Part shown: piece by piece, positions 9,101-18,970 of the stretch
Numbering within the stretch: position 1 is the stretch's first letter
How the letters are laid out: every line of letters begins with the position of its first letter
Position numbers and translations under genes: made by a program
The notes under the pieces: model-generated
What the model saw: only the letters and a program-made list of their open reading frames with translations
Told to the model about the DNA's origin: nothing
Databases searched by the model: none
Assembly (NCBI GenBank): GCA_963826145.1
Contig: CAWGVW010000002.1
Span: 930,001-994,000, forward strand
Reading direction: 5' to 3'
From: JBGPLJ01 sp963826145
GTDB lineage: Bacteria > Pseudomonadota > Gammaproteobacteria > Steroidobacterales > Steroidobacteraceae
Length of the DNA stretch: 64,000 bases

Positions 9101-9714
9101 CGGCCGACAGTCTCCATGTGCTCGTGCTCGCCGCCGGCGCCTCCGTTCGGCTCGGCCAGCCGAAGCAGCTCGTGCGCGTTGCAGGTCGCCCGGCGCTGCA
9201 TTCGGTGGTGAGCCAGGCGACCGCGATTGCGGGGCATGCCGTCACGGTCGTGCTCGGCGCACATTCGGCGGAGCTGACGCGTCTGCTGCAGCACTCCGGT
9301 GTGTCGACCATCGTGAATCGCAATTGGGAAGAGGGCATGGGCTCGTCGATCCGGTTCGGTATCGCGGCGCTGCCGCCGGCCTGCGATGCCGTGCTCATGC
9401 TCCTCTGCGATCAGGTGGCGGTCACCGCGGACGATCTGCGGCGGCTCGTTTCCGCATGGCGGGGTGAAGACAGCGTGATCGCGGCCGCAACCTACCGCGG
9501 GACGGTCGGCGTGCCGGCGATCTTTCCGCGCTGGTGCTTCAGCGAATTGAGCCAGCTGCGCGGCGATGTCGGCGCGAAGTCGATCCTCGAGCGCTACCGC
9601 GACCGCCTCGCGCGCGTGGCCATGCCGAATGCCGCGCTCGACCTCGACACCGCTGAAGATCTCGCCCGGCTGCAGCAGACCTACGGCCCTCAGGCTGCGA
9701 ACGACGATAAGTAG
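9097..9714 (+). CDS. MobA-like nucleotidyltransferase (molybdenum cofactor cytidylyltransferase type)
   Basis: 205 residues overlapping dedA by 4 bp. The N-terminal loop LVLAAGASVRLGQPKQLV is the NTP-binding signature of MobA/MocA-type transferases, LMLLCDQVAV is the metal-binding Asp strand, and VGVPAIFPR follows. MocA transfers CMP to molybdopterin for xanthine-dehydrogenase-type enzymes. No molybdoenzyme lies nearby, so the exact substrate is inferred. The stop codon TAG (9712-9714) is the first triplet of a 40-bp inverted repeat. Confidence 0.82.
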   Translation: MTADSLHVLVLAAGASVRLGQPKQLVRVAGRPALHSVVSQATAIAGHAVTVVLGAHSAELTRLLQHSGVSTIVNRNWEEGMGSSIRFGIAALPPACDAVLMLLCDQVAVTADDLRRLVSAWRGEDSVIAAATYRGTVGVPAIFPRWCFSELSQLRGDVGAKSILERYRDRLARVAMPNAALDLDTAEDLARLQQTYGPQAANDDK

Positions 9715-9803
9715 CAGGCCGGTGCCGGGATTGGATAACTGAGGATTTGGGGAAGTGGTGCGACCCAAATCCTCAGTTATCCAATCCCGGCACCGGCCTG
9801 CTA
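9712..9803. repeat. Palindromic element, GGTACCGGGATTGG family, long copy
   Basis: Perfect 40-bp arms (9712-9751 and 9764-9803) surround a 12-bp loop. The core is GGTGCCGGGATTGGATAACT. The arms include the stop codons of both flanking convergent genes, so the symmetry covers TAG on each strand. It is a likely strong bidirectional terminator. Confidence 0.92.
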
Positions 9804-10655
9804 TTTGAAGGTGTCGCAGCGCTTCAGGTCGCCGGTCGAGAAGCCTTGCTCGAACCAGTGGGCGCGCTGCTCGGCGGTGCCGTGGGTGAAGGTCTCGGGC
9901 ACGACGCGGCCCTGCGTCTGCATCTGGAGGCGATCGTCGCCCACCGCCTGCGCGGCGCCGATCGCTTCTTCGAGATCGCCGTGCTCGAGCACGTGCTTCT
10001 GCTGTTCGGTGTGGTTCGCCCACACGCCGGCGTAGCAGTCGGCCTGCAGCTCGACCTTCACCGAGATGGTGTTCGCGCCGGCTTCGTCGGCATTCTGTTC
10101 CGCCGTGTGCGCTTTCTCCGAAAGGCCGAGCAGGTTCTGCACGTGATGGCCGACTTCGTGCGCGATCACGTAGGCCTGCGCGAAATCGCCTGGCGCGCCG
10201 AAGCGCTCGCGCAGCTCCTGGTAGAAGGTCAGATCGATGTAGAGCTTGTGGTCGGCGGGACAGTAGAACGGGCCCATCTGCGCCTGCGCGCTTCCGCAGC
10301 CGGACTGCACGGCGTCCGTGAAGAGCACGAGCGTCGGCTTTTCGTATGGGCGGCCGAGCTCATCCTGGAAGATCTTGCCCCAGATGTCTTCGGTGTCCGC
10401 GAGCACGACGCGCACGAACTGGCTGAGCTCATGCTCTTCGGGCGTTTCCTGGTAGGGCTGATCGCTCGCCGCACCCTGGGTGTCGGCGCCCGCGCCCATG
10501 CTTTGCAGGAGCGCCAGCGGGTTCTGGCCTGTGAGAAGCGACACGATCAGCACGATGACGATACCGGCGCCGCCGATGCCCGCGACTCCGCCAGGCACGC
10601 GCCTGCCGCGCCGGTCCTCGACGTTCTCACTCTCCCGCCGTCCGCGCCATTCCAT
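9801..10655 (-). CDS. Neutral zinc metallopeptidase (YpfJ-like)
   Basis: 284 residues. An acidic-basic cytoplasmic tail is followed by one membrane helix (about 24-42) and a soluble domain with the zinc motif HEVGHH at 166-171 and the downstream ELQADCYAGVW, the third-ligand region of the putative zinc peptidase family that includes E. coli YpfJ. The catalytic part is likely periplasmic. The physiological substrate is unknown. Its stop codon lies inside the palindromic element. Confidence 0.88.
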   Translation of the reverse strand: MEWRGRRESENVEDRRGRRVPGGVAGIGGAGIVIVLIVSLLTGQNPLALLQSMGAGADTQGAASDQPYQETPEEHELSQFVRVVLADTEDIWGKIFQDELGRPYEKPTLVLFTDAVQSGCGSAQAQMGPFYCPADHKLYIDLTFYQELRERFGAPGDFAQAYVIAHEVGHHVQNLLGLSEKAHTAEQNADEAGANTISVKVELQADCYAGVWANHTEQQKHVLEHGDLEEAIGAAQAVGDDRLQMQTQGRVVPETFTHGTAEQRAHWFEQGFSTGDLKRCDTFK

Positions 10656-10671
10656 GGATGCGTCCGTCGCG

Positions 10672-11274
10672 CTAGGCAGCCTTCATGCCGAGCGTTGCCA
10701 TGATGGCCTTCGCCTTTTCCTCGACCGATTTCGCCAGCGTGACCGCCTCTTCCAGGTTGCCAGCGGCGCTCGCCTTCGTCGCGTCGGTGAGCGACTGCTT
10801 GGCGGCGTCGAAGTCGGTCTTCGCCTGGTCGAAGCCTGCGGGCGGCTTCTTGCTCTTCGCGAGCTTCGCGATGCGCGTGCCGATGCTGTCCAGCGTCTTC
10901 GGTAACTCGGTCGACAGCCGCTGCCAGTCCTCGGTGAGCTGCTTCATCACTTCACCGCGCTTCTTGCCGGCGGTGGTCGCGAGTTCCGGCACCTTGGCCG
11001 CCAGGCTGCGCGCACCGAGCAGGGCTTTCTCGTAGTCGCCCTTATCGAAATCCGACTTGGCCGCCGCGAGTTCGTCCTGCAGCGTCTTCAGTTCTTCAGG
11101 CGCGTACTTCTCGGCATCGCGCGCGACGTTCTTGAGCGACGCCTCGACCTTGGCGAGCGACTCCTTGGCCGGCGTTTCGTAGTCGGCGCAGGCCGCGAGC
11201 AGGAACGCCCCGCAGACGAGCGGCAGCCATGCGGATCGCAGGACGGAATGAAACATGGAAATCGGGCGCATCAT
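10672..11274 (-). CDS. Alanine/lysine-rich lipoprotein, coiled-coil
   Basis: 200 residues with a lipoprotein signal (GAFLLAACADYE). The ribosome site GGAGAACAAGAA precedes the start. The mature protein is helical and rich in Ala, Lys and Glu with TPR-like spacing (DFDKGDYEKALLGARSLA and AGNLEEAVTLAKSVEEKA). It sits 16 bp upstream of the zinc peptidase gene on the same strand. Function is not recognised. Confidence 0.68.
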   Translation of the reverse strand: MMRPISMFHSVLRSAWLPLVCGAFLLAACADYETPAKESLAKVEASLKNVARDAEKYAPEELKTLQDELAAAKSDFDKGDYEKALLGARSLAAKVPELATTAGKKRGEVMKQLTEDWQRLSTELPKTLDSIGTRIAKLAKSKKPPAGFDQAKTDFDAAKQSLTDATKASAAGNLEEAVTLAKSVEEKAKAIMATLGMKAA

Positions 11275-11343
11275 TTCTTGTTCTCCCCGGGGTTTGACGC
11301 CGCTCGGAAGCCTACTCTTGAACTACGCGGGGGGAAAGCCGCC

Positions 11344-12663
11344 TCAGCCGGCGGCGCGGGCAACCAGGTCGTAGGCATCGCTCCCGGTGACGACGACGTC
11401 ATGGAACTCACCGGCGATGCAGCCCGTCCCGGCCGGAAAACGCACGAGGCCGTCGATTTCCGGGGCGTCCGCGGTACTGCGTGCAATGGCGGTGCCGTCC
11501 TCGATGCGATCGACCAGCACGCGGATCTGCCGGCCGACCTTGGCGGCGAGTTTCGCGGCGCTGATTTCGGCGCTTAGCTCCATGAAGCGCCGGTAGCGCT
11601 CGTCCTTGACCTCATCCGCGACAGGATCCGGCAGCGTGTTGGCTGCGGCTCCCTCGACGGGCGAGTACTTGAAGCAGCCGACACGATCGAGCTCGGCTTC
11701 CTTGAGCCACGACAGCAGCGTTTCGAAGTCTTCGTCCGTCTCGCCCGGAAAGCCGACGATGAAAGTGCTGCGCACCGCGATGTCCGGATTGATGGCGCGC
11801 CAGGCGCGCAGCCGTTCGAGCGTGTCTTCCGCATGCGCCGGCCGGCGCATCAGTTTCAGGATCCGGGGACTCCCGTGCTGGAACGGCACGTCGAGATAGG
11901 GCAGCAGGCCGCGGTCCGACATCAGTGGAATCAGCTGGTCGACGTGCGGATACGGGTAAACGTAGTGCAGCCGCACCCAGACTCCGAGCCCAGCGAGCGC
12001 CTGCGCGAGTTCCTGCGTGCGCGTGCGCACGGGGCGGCCTTCCCAGAAATCGAGGCGGTATTTCAGATCGACACCGTAGGCGCTCGTGTCCTGCGCGATG
12101 ACGAGAATTTCCTTCACCCCCGCGCGCACGAGCCGCTCCGCTTCGCCGAGGACGCTTCCGATCGGCCGGCTCGCCAGGTCGCCACGCATCGACGGGATGA
12201 TGCAGAAGCTGCAACGGTGATTGCAGCCTTCGGAGATCTTGAGATACGCATAATGCCGCGGCGTGAGGCGGATACCCTGCGGCGGCACGAGATCGAGAAA
12301 TGGGTCGTGCTTCGGCGGCAAGTGAGCATGCACCGCCGACATCACTTCATCGTAAGCCTGCGGCCCCGTCACCTTGAGCACGCTCGGATGGCGCTCGAGG
12401 ATCTTCTCGGGCTTTGCGCCGAGGCAGCCCGTCACGATCACCTTGCCGTTGCGCTCGACCGCTTCGCCGATCGCCTCGAGCGATTCGTGCACGGCCTCGT
12501 CGATGAAGCCGCAGGTATTCACGACGACCAGGTCCGCGGCTTCGTAGGTGCGCATCACCTCGTAACCCTCCGAACGCAGCTGCGTGAGGATGCGCTCCGA
12601 ATCGACGAGCGCTTTCGGGCAACCGAGGCTGACGAAGCCGACCTTGGGGGCGCGCCGGCTCAT
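11344..12663 (-). CDS. rimO: Ribosomal protein S12 methylthiotransferase RimO
   Basis: 439 residues, full length for RimO. The N-terminal MTTase domain carries Cys 15, 51 and 80, the radical-SAM loop is C147-x3-C151-x2-C154 ([17 protein letters not shown]), and there is a C-terminal TRAM domain. RimO adds a methylthio group to the beta-carbon of Asp in S12 using SAM and two iron-sulfur clusters. The invariant start [23 protein letters not shown] supports the chosen start. It overlaps the thioredoxin lipoprotein gene upstream by 4 bp. Confidence 0.96.
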   Translation of the reverse strand: MSRRAPKVGFVSLGCPKALVDSERILTQLRSEGYEVMRTYEAADLVVVNTCGFIDEAVHESLEAIGEAVERNGKVIVTGCLGAKPEKILERHPSVLKVTGPQAYDEVMSAVHAHLPPKHDPFLDLVPPQGIRLTPRHYAYLKISEGCNHRCSFCIIPSMRGDLASRPIGSVLGEAERLVRAGVKEILVIAQDTSAYGVDLKYRLDFWEGRPVRTRTQELAQALAGLGVWVRLHYVYPYPHVDQLIPLMSDRGLLPYLDVPFQHGSPRILKLMRRPAHAEDTLERLRAWRAINPDIAVRSTFIVGFPGETDEDFETLLSWLKEAELDRVGCFKYSPVEGAAANTLPDPVADEVKDERYRRFMELSAEISAAKLAAKVGRQIRVLVDRIEDGTAIARSTADAPEIDGLVRFPAGTGCIAGEFHDVVVTGSDAYDLVARAAG

Positions 12664-14234
12664 GCTTTCGCCAGGAACTCGTCGCAGGTCTTGCGCGCGG
12701 AATCGCCGCTCGCAATGGGTGCGCAGATTTCCTGCAGGCGCGCCCGCAGCGCGCGCACGACCGCGCGGTGGTTGTCGCCCTTATCCCATTCCATCAGCGC
12801 AGTGTCGATACGGCCGAGGCGAATGCTCGAGCGCTGGTGAATGCTGTCCTTCGTTTTGCCGAGTTCGTCAATCACCGCAAGGCCGACGGTCTGGATGCGC
12901 TGGTCGTCTTCGGGCGCCATCTCGATGAGGCCAAGCAGGTAGTCCGTGCCCCACTGAAAGCGCGTGGCCGGCCCCTCGGATTCGTTGTACGCGCGCTCGA
13001 GCCAGTGGAGCGCCACGTCCTTGTGACCGGCGCGCTGGGCGAGGTCCGCGATATCGAGCATGAAGTAGTAGGGCGACTTCGAGACCTTGAGCTCGCGCGT
13101 CAGCAGATCGTTTGCTTCGGTTTCGAGGCCCGCTTCATCGAGTGTCGCCGCGGCGCGATTGATCACGGCCTGTCGCTCGTAGGGATCGGTCGTGGCGCGA
13201 TCGGCCCACGCAGCCCGATCGCGCGCGATCGTGAGCACGTCCGCGGGCAGCGGCCCCTTCGGCGTGTCGAGCCGCGCAAGGAGCACGCGCGCGTAACCCA
13301 TGCCCATGCGATCGACGCGCGTCAGGCTCTCGTCGTTCGCGAGCGCATCGAGGAGGGACTGCCAGCGCTTGACGAGCGCTGCGCGTTCCATGGTGCCTTT
13401 CAGGGTCGCGACGCCGACGAGTTCCGGCGACTCGTAGATCAGGTAATCGAGATTGAGCTTCTGCAGTTCCGGCCGGTCCAGGACGGCGTTCAATGCCGCG
13501 AGGAGATCGCGACGATCGATTGTGACGGTGGGCTTGTCTTTTTCATCGGCGACGAGCGCCGCGAGCGTGAGCTTGAGGCGGATGCAGTCGGTCTCGAAGC
13601 TCGCCGGACATTTCTGCACGAGACCCGCCACGATCTTCGGCGCCTCGGCAGCGGGTGCGATGCGGTCGAAATCGACATTCCAGGCGTAGTAGGCAAGGAG
13701 CTTCCAGTCGTTTTCCGTGAGGCTGGCCGGATCGTGATTGGCCACATCGATGAGATCCTTCACCGGCTTGAGGCTCGCAAGCGCGGAATCGACGACCGAC
13801 GTGTAGAGATCGACATCCGTGCCGCCCGGAAGGCGCGTGACTTCCGTGCCGTCCGGACGAAAGAGAATCATGGTCGGATAGCCGACGACGCCGAAGCGTT
13901 CGGCCGCCATCTGCGCGGCGGGCTCGTCGCCGTCGAGGTAGACCGGAACGAGTTGGTGCGCGCGCTCGATGAACTCGCGCTTCGCAAAGATCGTCGCCTT
14001 GACTTGCTGGCAGGGCGGGCACCACACGGCGCCCCAGTAGAGGAACACCGGCTTGCCGGAGGCCTTCGCCGCGGCGAACGCCGAGTCGACATTGCCCGGG
14101 TGCCAGGCGATCCCGTCCGCATGTGCGACCGCCGCGGGGGCGGTGGCACCGGCGGACGGTTCCGGTGATTTCGATGAGCAGGCGGCGCAGAGCGCCGCGA
14201 GCGTAATCAAGCTGATTTTCAGTCTTTCCAGCAT
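12660..14234 (-). CDS. Thioredoxin-fold lipoprotein
   Basis: 524 residues from the ATG at 14234, which starts the lipoprotein signal peptide ([10 protein letters not shown]). A thioredoxin domain follows with the redox motif [13 protein letters not shown], and the cis-Pro region [10 protein letters not shown]. The remaining 350 residues are helical, with TPR-like stretches near the end ([17 protein letters not shown]). It is probably a periplasmic thiol-disulfide protein of the DsbD-gamma/thioredoxin_7 type; the role of the long C-terminal part is unknown. The 3' end overlaps rimO. Confidence 0.78.
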   Translation of the reverse strand: MLERLKISLITLAALCAACSSKSPEPSAGATAPAAVAHADGIAWHPGNVDSAFAAAKASGKPVFLYWGAVWCPPCQQVKATIFAKREFIERAHQLVPVYLDGDEPAAQMAAERFGVVGYPTMILFRPDGTEVTRLPGGTDVDLYTSVVDSALASLKPVKDLIDVANHDPASLTENDWKLLAYYAWNVDFDRIAPAAEAPKIVAGLVQKCPASFETDCIRLKLTLAALVADEKDKPTVTIDRRDLLAALNAVLDRPELQKLNLDYLIYESPELVGVATLKGTMERAALVKRWQSLLDALANDESLTRVDRMGMGYARVLLARLDTPKGPLPADVLTIARDRAAWADRATTDPYERQAVINRAAATLDEAGLETEANDLLTRELKVSKSPYYFMLDIADLAQRAGHKDVALHWLERAYNESEGPATRFQWGTDYLLGLIEMAPEDDQRIQTVGLAVIDELGKTKDSIHQRSSIRLGRIDTALMEWDKGDNHRAVVRALRARLQEICAPIASGDSARKTCDEFLAKA

Positions 14235-14268
14235 CGGATGTGCCCGTTTTGGGGGCGCACATCCTACG

Positions 14269-14649
14269 CTAGTTGCGGCCCTTCGCGAGCAGGGCCACGG
14301 CGACACTCACGAGGATCAGGAAAACCGGGTATTCCCAGCCCCCGCCCGCCGCCGTGAAGACCCAGCCGTTGCCCGAGTGCACATAAGTCGCACCCAGCAG
14401 GATTGGCAGCAGCGCGAGCGCGACGTAGCGCGTGCCGATGCCGAGCACGAGGAGCGCACCGCCGATCGATTCCGCTGCGATCACGAGGTAAGCCGTGAAT
14501 GCCGGCAGGCCGATCGAAACGAAGTACGCTGCCGTGCCCGAAAAGCCGAAGGTCAGGACCTTGAGCACGATGCTGTGCGCGAGATACATGATGCCGAGCG
14601 TGACGCGGAGCGCGACCGTCGCGACCTTGAGATTGAGTGCTTCGTTCAT
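14269..14649 (-). CDS. DoxX family membrane protein
   Basis: 126 residues with four predicted membrane helices. The pattern RVTLGIMYLAHSIVLKV, then AESIGGALLVLGIGTRYVALALLPILLGATYVHS, fits DoxX/SURF4-like proteins. It overlaps the rhodanese gene by 4 bp (ATGA), which suggests a thiosulfate or sulfane-sulfur related operon. The substrate is unknown. Confidence 0.82.
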   Translation of the reverse strand: MNEALNLKVATVALRVTLGIMYLAHSIVLKVLTFGFSGTAAYFVSIGLPAFTAYLVIAAESIGGALLVLGIGTRYVALALLPILLGATYVHSGNGWVFTAAGGGWEYPVFLILVSVAVALLAKGRN

Positions 14650-15014
14650 GACACGGCCTCCACGCTGAAGCCGTACTTCTGCCAGGCGTCGAAGCCGCCT
14701 TCCATCTCGATCACGCTGAAGCCCAGCGAGGCGAACTCGACGGCCGCTTCCGCCGCGAGGTGGCAGGTCTGGCTATAGCAGTAGACGATCGTGCGGCGGT
14801 CCTTCGCGAGGCCCTTGAGCGTATGCCACCGGCCCTTCGGCAGGTTCACGGCGCCGGGGATGTGACCTTTGCGAAAGTCCGCCGGATAGCGCACGTCCAC
14901 GAGCGTGACGGGTTCGCCGCGCTTCAAGAGCCCTTCGACCTCGGACGGGCCGGTGGTGAAGGCAAGCTTCTGCGCGAAGTAATTGCGGGTCTCTTCTGCG
15001 GTCGGGGTGTACAT
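14646..15014 (-). CDS. Rhodanese-like sulfurtransferase
   Basis: 122 residues from the ATG at 15014, which has GGAG 6 bp upstream. It is a single rhodanese domain: TLVDVRYPADFRKGHIPGAVNLP and the active-site loop CYSQTCHLA, in which the first Cys is the expected sulfur carrier. It is first gene of a two-gene operon with DoxX and is divergent from the LysR gene, which may regulate it. Confidence 0.85.
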   Translation of the reverse strand: MYTPTAEETRNYFAQKLAFTTGPSEVEGLLKRGEPVTLVDVRYPADFRKGHIPGAVNLPKGRWHTLKGLAKDRRTIVYCYSQTCHLAAEAAVEFASLGFSVIEMEGGFDAWQKYGFSVEAVS

Positions 15015-15129
15015 GTTGGCTCCTTCGATGCGTCGAACTGACGTGCGAGCTACAGTACCGGCCGCCGCGTCGTGGATAATCGGGGCGGGCGGCATGGCAT
15101 TCATGCCCCGGCGGAATGAATCGGGAGCC

Positions 15130-16058
15130 ATGGAAAACCTCTCGGATATTGCGATTTTCGTGAAGGTCGTCGCGCTCGGCAGCTTTACGGCGGCTGCCGA
15201 AGCGCTCGCGGCCTCGCAGCCTGCGGTGAGCAAAGCGGTCTCGCGGCTCGAGAAAAAACTCGGCGTGCGGCTCCTCAATCGCACGACCCGGCGCCTGAGC
15301 CTCACGGAAGCGGGCGCAGCGCTTTACCGGGACAGCGCCGAGGCGCTCGCGACGATCGAGAACGCGGAGCTCGAGGTCGCGCGCTACCAGACGGAGCCGC
15401 GCGGCATGCTGCGGGTGAATGCGCCGACCTCATTCGCCGTGATGCACCTGGGGCCCCGCGTCGCGGACTTCCTCGAGGCGAACCCGAGCGTGACGCTCGA
15501 TCTCACGCTCGACGATCGCGTGATCGATCTCATCGCGGAACGCTACGACGTCGCGATCCGCATCGGCGCGCTCGAAAGCTCCGGTCTCGTCGCGCGCCGG
15601 ATTGCACCCTGCCGGCAGGTCATCTGCGCTTCGCCCAGATACCTCGCGCGGCGCGGCACACCGGCCAATGCGGAAGATCTGCTGAGCCACGACTGCCTGC
15701 TGTACACGCTCGGCCGCGATCCGCGCACCTGGCGGATTGCCGATGAGAAGGGCAAGGAGTTCACCCTGCCGCTGCGCGGGCGCCTGCACACGAACAATGG
15801 CACGACGATCCGCGATGCGGCCGTGCAGGGCCTCGGGACTCGCGTTCCTGCCGACGTTCTACGCCGCGGATGAGTTGCGCGCCGGCACACTCCGGCGCGT
15901 GCTCGAGGACCTGAAGGCTCCCGGAGCTCGGCGTGTATGCGATCTATCCGGAACGGCGGAGTCTCTCGCCGAAGGTGCGGGCGTTCATCGATTTCTGCGT
16001 GCGGACCTTTGGCCCGGAGCCGTACTGGGACGAAGGCCTCGATCTCAGCCGCGACTAG
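15130..16058 (+). pseudogene. LysR family transcriptional regulator, disrupted by two +1 shifts
   Basis: From the ATG at 15130 the protein starts MENLSDIAIFVKVV and has the LysR winged helix (SFTAAAEALAASQPAVSKAVSRLE), then the LysR substrate domain. Near 15834 an extra G (CTCGGGACTC) shifts the frame; the next frame gives LAFLPTFYAADELRAGTL. A second extra base near 15923 (GCTCCCGGAG) shifts it again into GVYAIYPERRSLSPKVRAF. Removing both bases gives one complete protein of about 308 residues ending at 16058. It is divergent from the rhodanese-DoxX operon, its likely target. Sequencing error is as likely as true inactivation. Confidence 0.85.
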
Positions 16059-17110
16059 TCCCGCTTCGTCAGGTATTGCTTGAGGCCGTCGAATTCGGTC
16101 GTGTGGCCCATGAGCCATTCACGGGCGCCCTCGACGTTCGCGAGCGCGGCGATGTAATAAAGGAAGGACTCCGTCAACTTCTTCTTTTCGAGCACCATCA
16201 GCGGCACACCGGCCGTCTGCCATTCGAACGAGCGCAGATCCGAGGCATTGTCTTCGATGGACTTGCGAAAAAGCCCGAGCAGCACCTTGGCAGTCGACAC
16301 GAAGGTCGCAGCGGGTGTCGCCGTGATGGACTTGTCGCCGCTGTCGGTCTTGACCGTGACGTGAAAGAACATCTGCATCGTCGCGAGATCCGCCGGAAAT
16401 TCCTCGCGCTTCAATGAGCCGGCTTTCGATGTGACCGTGGTGTCTTTCGAATCTTCGCCTTCCTTCGCGGGGCTCACGAGGGCGTAGAGTTTCTGCGCCA
16501 CCTCGTGCGAGCGCTGCGAGGCGGGCTCGAGCGTGAGAAAGCGCAGCCAGAGATAGAAGGCGCCAACCGGATTCTGCTCGGCGTCGAGCATGTTCGCGTA
16601 GACGTAGACGGGAGAGGGATAGCGTGGATCGGCCTTGATCGCGGTCTGCAGATGCTGCTTCGCTTCGGCTGTGCGGTTCTGCCGCGTGAGCGTCACGGCA
16701 TAGTTGAAGTTGAGCATCACATCGCCGGGATAACTCTGCATCGCCCTGGCGAAGGTCGCGAGCGCGCCGTCGACGTCGTTGAGCTCGTCCTGGCAGCTCG
16801 CCACCATGCTGAAGGTGTAGGCGGAGGTCTGGATGGCAAGGCTGCGCTGCGCGAAATCCAGGCAGTTCCTGAAATCGCCGAGCGCGAGATAGCTGTTGCT
16901 GATCTCGTAAAGCGCATTCGCGTCGCGGGGATTCTTCTCGAGGATCTGCTGATAGGTCTCGATCGCCGCCTTGTAGCTGCCGGCGTCGTGCAGTTCGACA
17001 CCCTTCTTCATGAGGGCATCGCGCTCCGCATTCTGCGCTGCACCGCAAAGGTCGACCGGTAGTGCGGCGGCCAGGATCAGGATCGTCATCAGTACGATGA
17101 GTCGGCGCAT
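16055..17110 (-). CDS. Periplasmic TPR protein
   Basis: 351 residues with a signal peptide (LILAAALPVDLCGA). Tetratricopeptide repeats span about 35-200 (AIETYQQILEKNPRDANALYEISNSYLALGDF, split over repeats). The C-terminal part (about 215-345) is a separate domain with FFHVTVKTDSGDKSI. TPRs bind partner proteins; the partner is unknown. The stop codon overlaps the stop of the convergent LysR gene on a palindromic GACTAGTC. Confidence 0.72.
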   Translation of the reverse strand: MRRLIVLMTILILAAALPVDLCGAAQNAERDALMKKGVELHDAGSYKAAIETYQQILEKNPRDANALYEISNSYLALGDFRNCLDFAQRSLAIQTSAYTFSMVASCQDELNDVDGALATFARAMQSYPGDVMLNFNYAVTLTRQNRTAEAKQHLQTAIKADPRYPSPVYVYANMLDAEQNPVGAFYLWLRFLTLEPASQRSHEVAQKLYALVSPAKEGEDSKDTTVTSKAGSLKREEFPADLATMQMFFHVTVKTDSGDKSITATPAATFVSTAKVLLGLFRKSIEDNASDLRSFEWQTAGVPLMVLEKKKLTESFLYYIAALANVEGAREWLMGHTTEFDGLKQYLTKRD

Positions 17111-17217
17111 GCCGGGGCAGTATAGCGAGACAGTAGCGGCGGGCGGGACGTCCGCGTGCCTTATGGCCGCTGCCTGTGCTAGTTTTCCGGGCCAGTTCGA
17201 ATTCCAGGGGGTGCAAC

Positions 17218-18254
17218 ATGACGAAGGCCATCCGGGTGCTGCTCCTGGTTGCAGCGGGCGTCTGCGCTTTCATCGGCGTCGCGTTTGCGGGTCCGCTCGA
17301 ACAGAAACAAGGTCAGGGCGGTTCGGTGGTGCAGGGTGGCGCGGGCACGCAGGGCTCGCAGGGCGCGTCGCCCGGCCTGCAGAAATGCGACAAGCCGATG
17401 GCGACGATCGCGGTCGCGGAGCCGCAGGACTATGTCATGTCCTCGCTCAACGGCTACGGGTTGCAGTCGCCAACAGGGGTCATCCGCATGATGATCCAGC
17501 AGTCGAACTGCTTCCTCGTCGTCGAGCGCGGCCTCGCGATGCAGAACGTGATGCAGGAAACGCGATCTCGCCGCATCAGGCCAGCTGCAGCAGGGCTCGA
17601 ACATGGGCGGCGGGCAGCTGAAGACGGCGGACTTCGTGCTCACCCCGGCCATCGTGTTCTCCGATCAGAATGCGGGCGGCGTCGGTGGCGCACTCGGCGG
17701 TCTCGTCGGCCACAAGAACGCGGTGCTCGGCGGCATTGTCGGTGGTCTCAAGTTCAAGGAAGCACAGACGAGCATGCTGCTGGCCGATGACGCGCTCCGG
17801 CATCCAGGTCGCGGCTGCCGAAGGCAGCACGAAAAAGGCGGACCTCTCGCTCGGCGGATTTGTCGCTGGCGGCGGTGCGGCCGGCGGCCTCGGCGGCTAC
17901 GCGAGCACCAACGAAGGCAAGATCATTGCCGCTGCGCTCATGGACAACTACAACAACATCGTGCTCGCCGTGCGCAACGATCCGGCGCTGAATCGCGGCG
18001 TCGGCACGCTCCATGAAGAGGCGGGCAAGGTCGCGCAGGCCGGCGCCGTTTTCAACGAGGGCGACGTGCTCACGCCGAAAATCGCGAACGTGAAGCTTCT
18101 CGGCTCGCCGGCGGACGGCGGCAAAGTGCTCGCATCGCTCCCGAAGGGCGCGGAACTCATTTTCCTTGGCGAGGAAAAGGGCGGCTACGTCAAGGTGCAG
18201 GGCCCGGACAGCGAAGGCTGGGTGAAGAAGATTCTCCTCAACCGGGCGCAGTAA
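17218..18254 (+). pseudogene. CsgG/HfaB-like protein with C-terminal SH3 domain, disrupted by two shifts
   Basis: The ATG at 17218 follows AGGGGG. The signal peptide is followed by a CsgG-type core (MMIQQSNCFLVVERGL, then LKTADFVLTPAIVFSD, then a Gly-rich segment) and ends in a bacterial SH3 module (KLLGSPADGGKV to GWVKKILL). An extra A near 17558 (GGAAACGC) and an extra base near 17792 (GATGACGCGCTCC) break the frame. Correcting both restores about 344 residues in one frame. CsgG proteins form outer-membrane secretion pores, but this Gly-rich variant with an SH3 domain could be an envelope-stress lipoprotein relative. No curli genes are adjacent. Confidence 0.75.
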
Positions 18255-18257
18255 CCC

Positions 18258-18633
18258 ATGGCGCTGCTGGCGCACGGACTCATCTGCTGGAAATGCGGCG
18301 CCTCGCTCGAGGAGCTGACGCTGCCGCTGCGCCGGCTCGATGAATGCAAAGCCTGCGGCGCCGAGCAGCACGTCTGCAAGCTCTGCATCGACTACGACAC
18401 CAGCAAGGCGAAGCACTGCCGCGAACCGATCGCGGAAGAAGTGCGCGACAAGGAGCACGCGAACTTCTGCGACTACTTCAAGCCGCGGCCGGGCGCGTGG
18501 GTTGCGCCGGATCAGAAATCGCGCGAGCAGTCAACGGTGGGACTCGACGCCACTGTTTGGGGGCGGGGCGGGCAATGTCAAGCCGCCGGACGCCGCGCGC
18601 TCCGATCTGGACGCGCTTTTTCGCAAGAAATAA
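18258..18633 (+). pseudogene. Small zinc-ribbon protein, C-terminus shifted by one base
   Basis: It starts 3 bp after the CsgG-like gene. The N-terminal half has three Cys pairs (CWKC, CKAC, CKLC) followed by HCREP and FCDYF, so a zinc-binding fold is likely. The frame then runs into an unlike tail. Removing one C at about 18550 (GACGCCACTG) gives a natural end, LFGGGAGNVKPPDAARSDL and then DALFRKK, with the stop at 18633 and about 124 residues. Function is unknown. Confidence 0.68.
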
Positions 18634-18681
18634 AAATAAGTCGAATTGACCGACCGGCTTCACACAAGCGTCAAATAAACC

Positions 18682-18705
18682 TGTCAGGATGCGTGCCGCC
18701 TGACA
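18682..18705. promoter_or_regulatory. Inverted repeat upstream of the small membrane protein
   Basis: Perfect 7-bp arms TGTCAGG (18682-18688) and CCTGACA (18699-18705) with a 10-bp loop lie 52 bp before the 30-residue gene. No T-run follows, so an operator or RNA leader stem is more likely than a terminator. Confidence 0.4.
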
Positions 18706-18757
18706 CGAACTGTGTGCACTTCTCGTGGCCAGGCAACTCAATCAGGAGGTAATGATC

Positions 18758-18850
18758 ATGGCAGCCCTAGTGCTGACCAGTAGCGCCTTGTTGCTGGTCG
18801 TATTGATTTCGGTCGAGCTCTTCGACCTGGCAGACATCCCCCGCAAGTAA
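18758..18850 (+). CDS. Small membrane protein, 30 residues
   Basis: A consensus ribosome site AGGAGGT (18744-18750) stands 7 bp before the ATG at 18758; an ATG at 18752 is too close to it. The product is one hydrophobic helix (MAALVLTSSALLLVVLISVE) followed by a short polar tail LFDLADIPRK. Size, ideal spacing and a following pair of hairpins argue for a real gene. It resembles small single-pass proteins that tune larger membrane complexes, but no family is recognised. Confidence 0.6.
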   Translation: MAALVLTSSALLLVVLISVELFDLADIPRK

Positions 18851-18861
18851 CCCGCCCCGTG

Positions 18862-18905
18862 GCGTCCGTTTCACGGACGCTCCGGAGCGATCCCTTTCGC
18901 TCCGG
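18862..18905. terminator. Tandem hairpins after the small membrane protein gene
   Basis: Two adjacent perfect stems: GCGTCCG/CGGACGC (18862-18880, 5-bp loop) and CCGGAGCG/CGCTCCGG (18882-18905, 8-bp loop). They start 11 bp after the stop codon. The T-rich tail is weak, so termination is probable, not certain. Confidence 0.55.
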
Positions 18906-18970
18906 CTGACTCTTCCCTTATCCTTGGCGCCCCGCGAAGTCCGCGCTGGCTCACAAGGCACCTTCGGCCG

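Noticed and set aside
9747..10703. Plus-strand frame opposite the zinc peptidase
   Set aside because: It starts inside a palindromic element and mirrors the HEVGHH peptidase; no domain of its own.
12768..14168. Long plus-strand frame opposite the thioredoxin lipoprotein
   Set aside because: The minus strand has a signal peptide and WCPPC motif; the plus frame has only charged low-complexity sequence.
16051..16058. Overlapping convergent stops on GACTAGTC as a designed terminator
   Set aside because: The overlap is real but an 8-bp palindrome is too short to be a terminator; it is simply where two genes meet.
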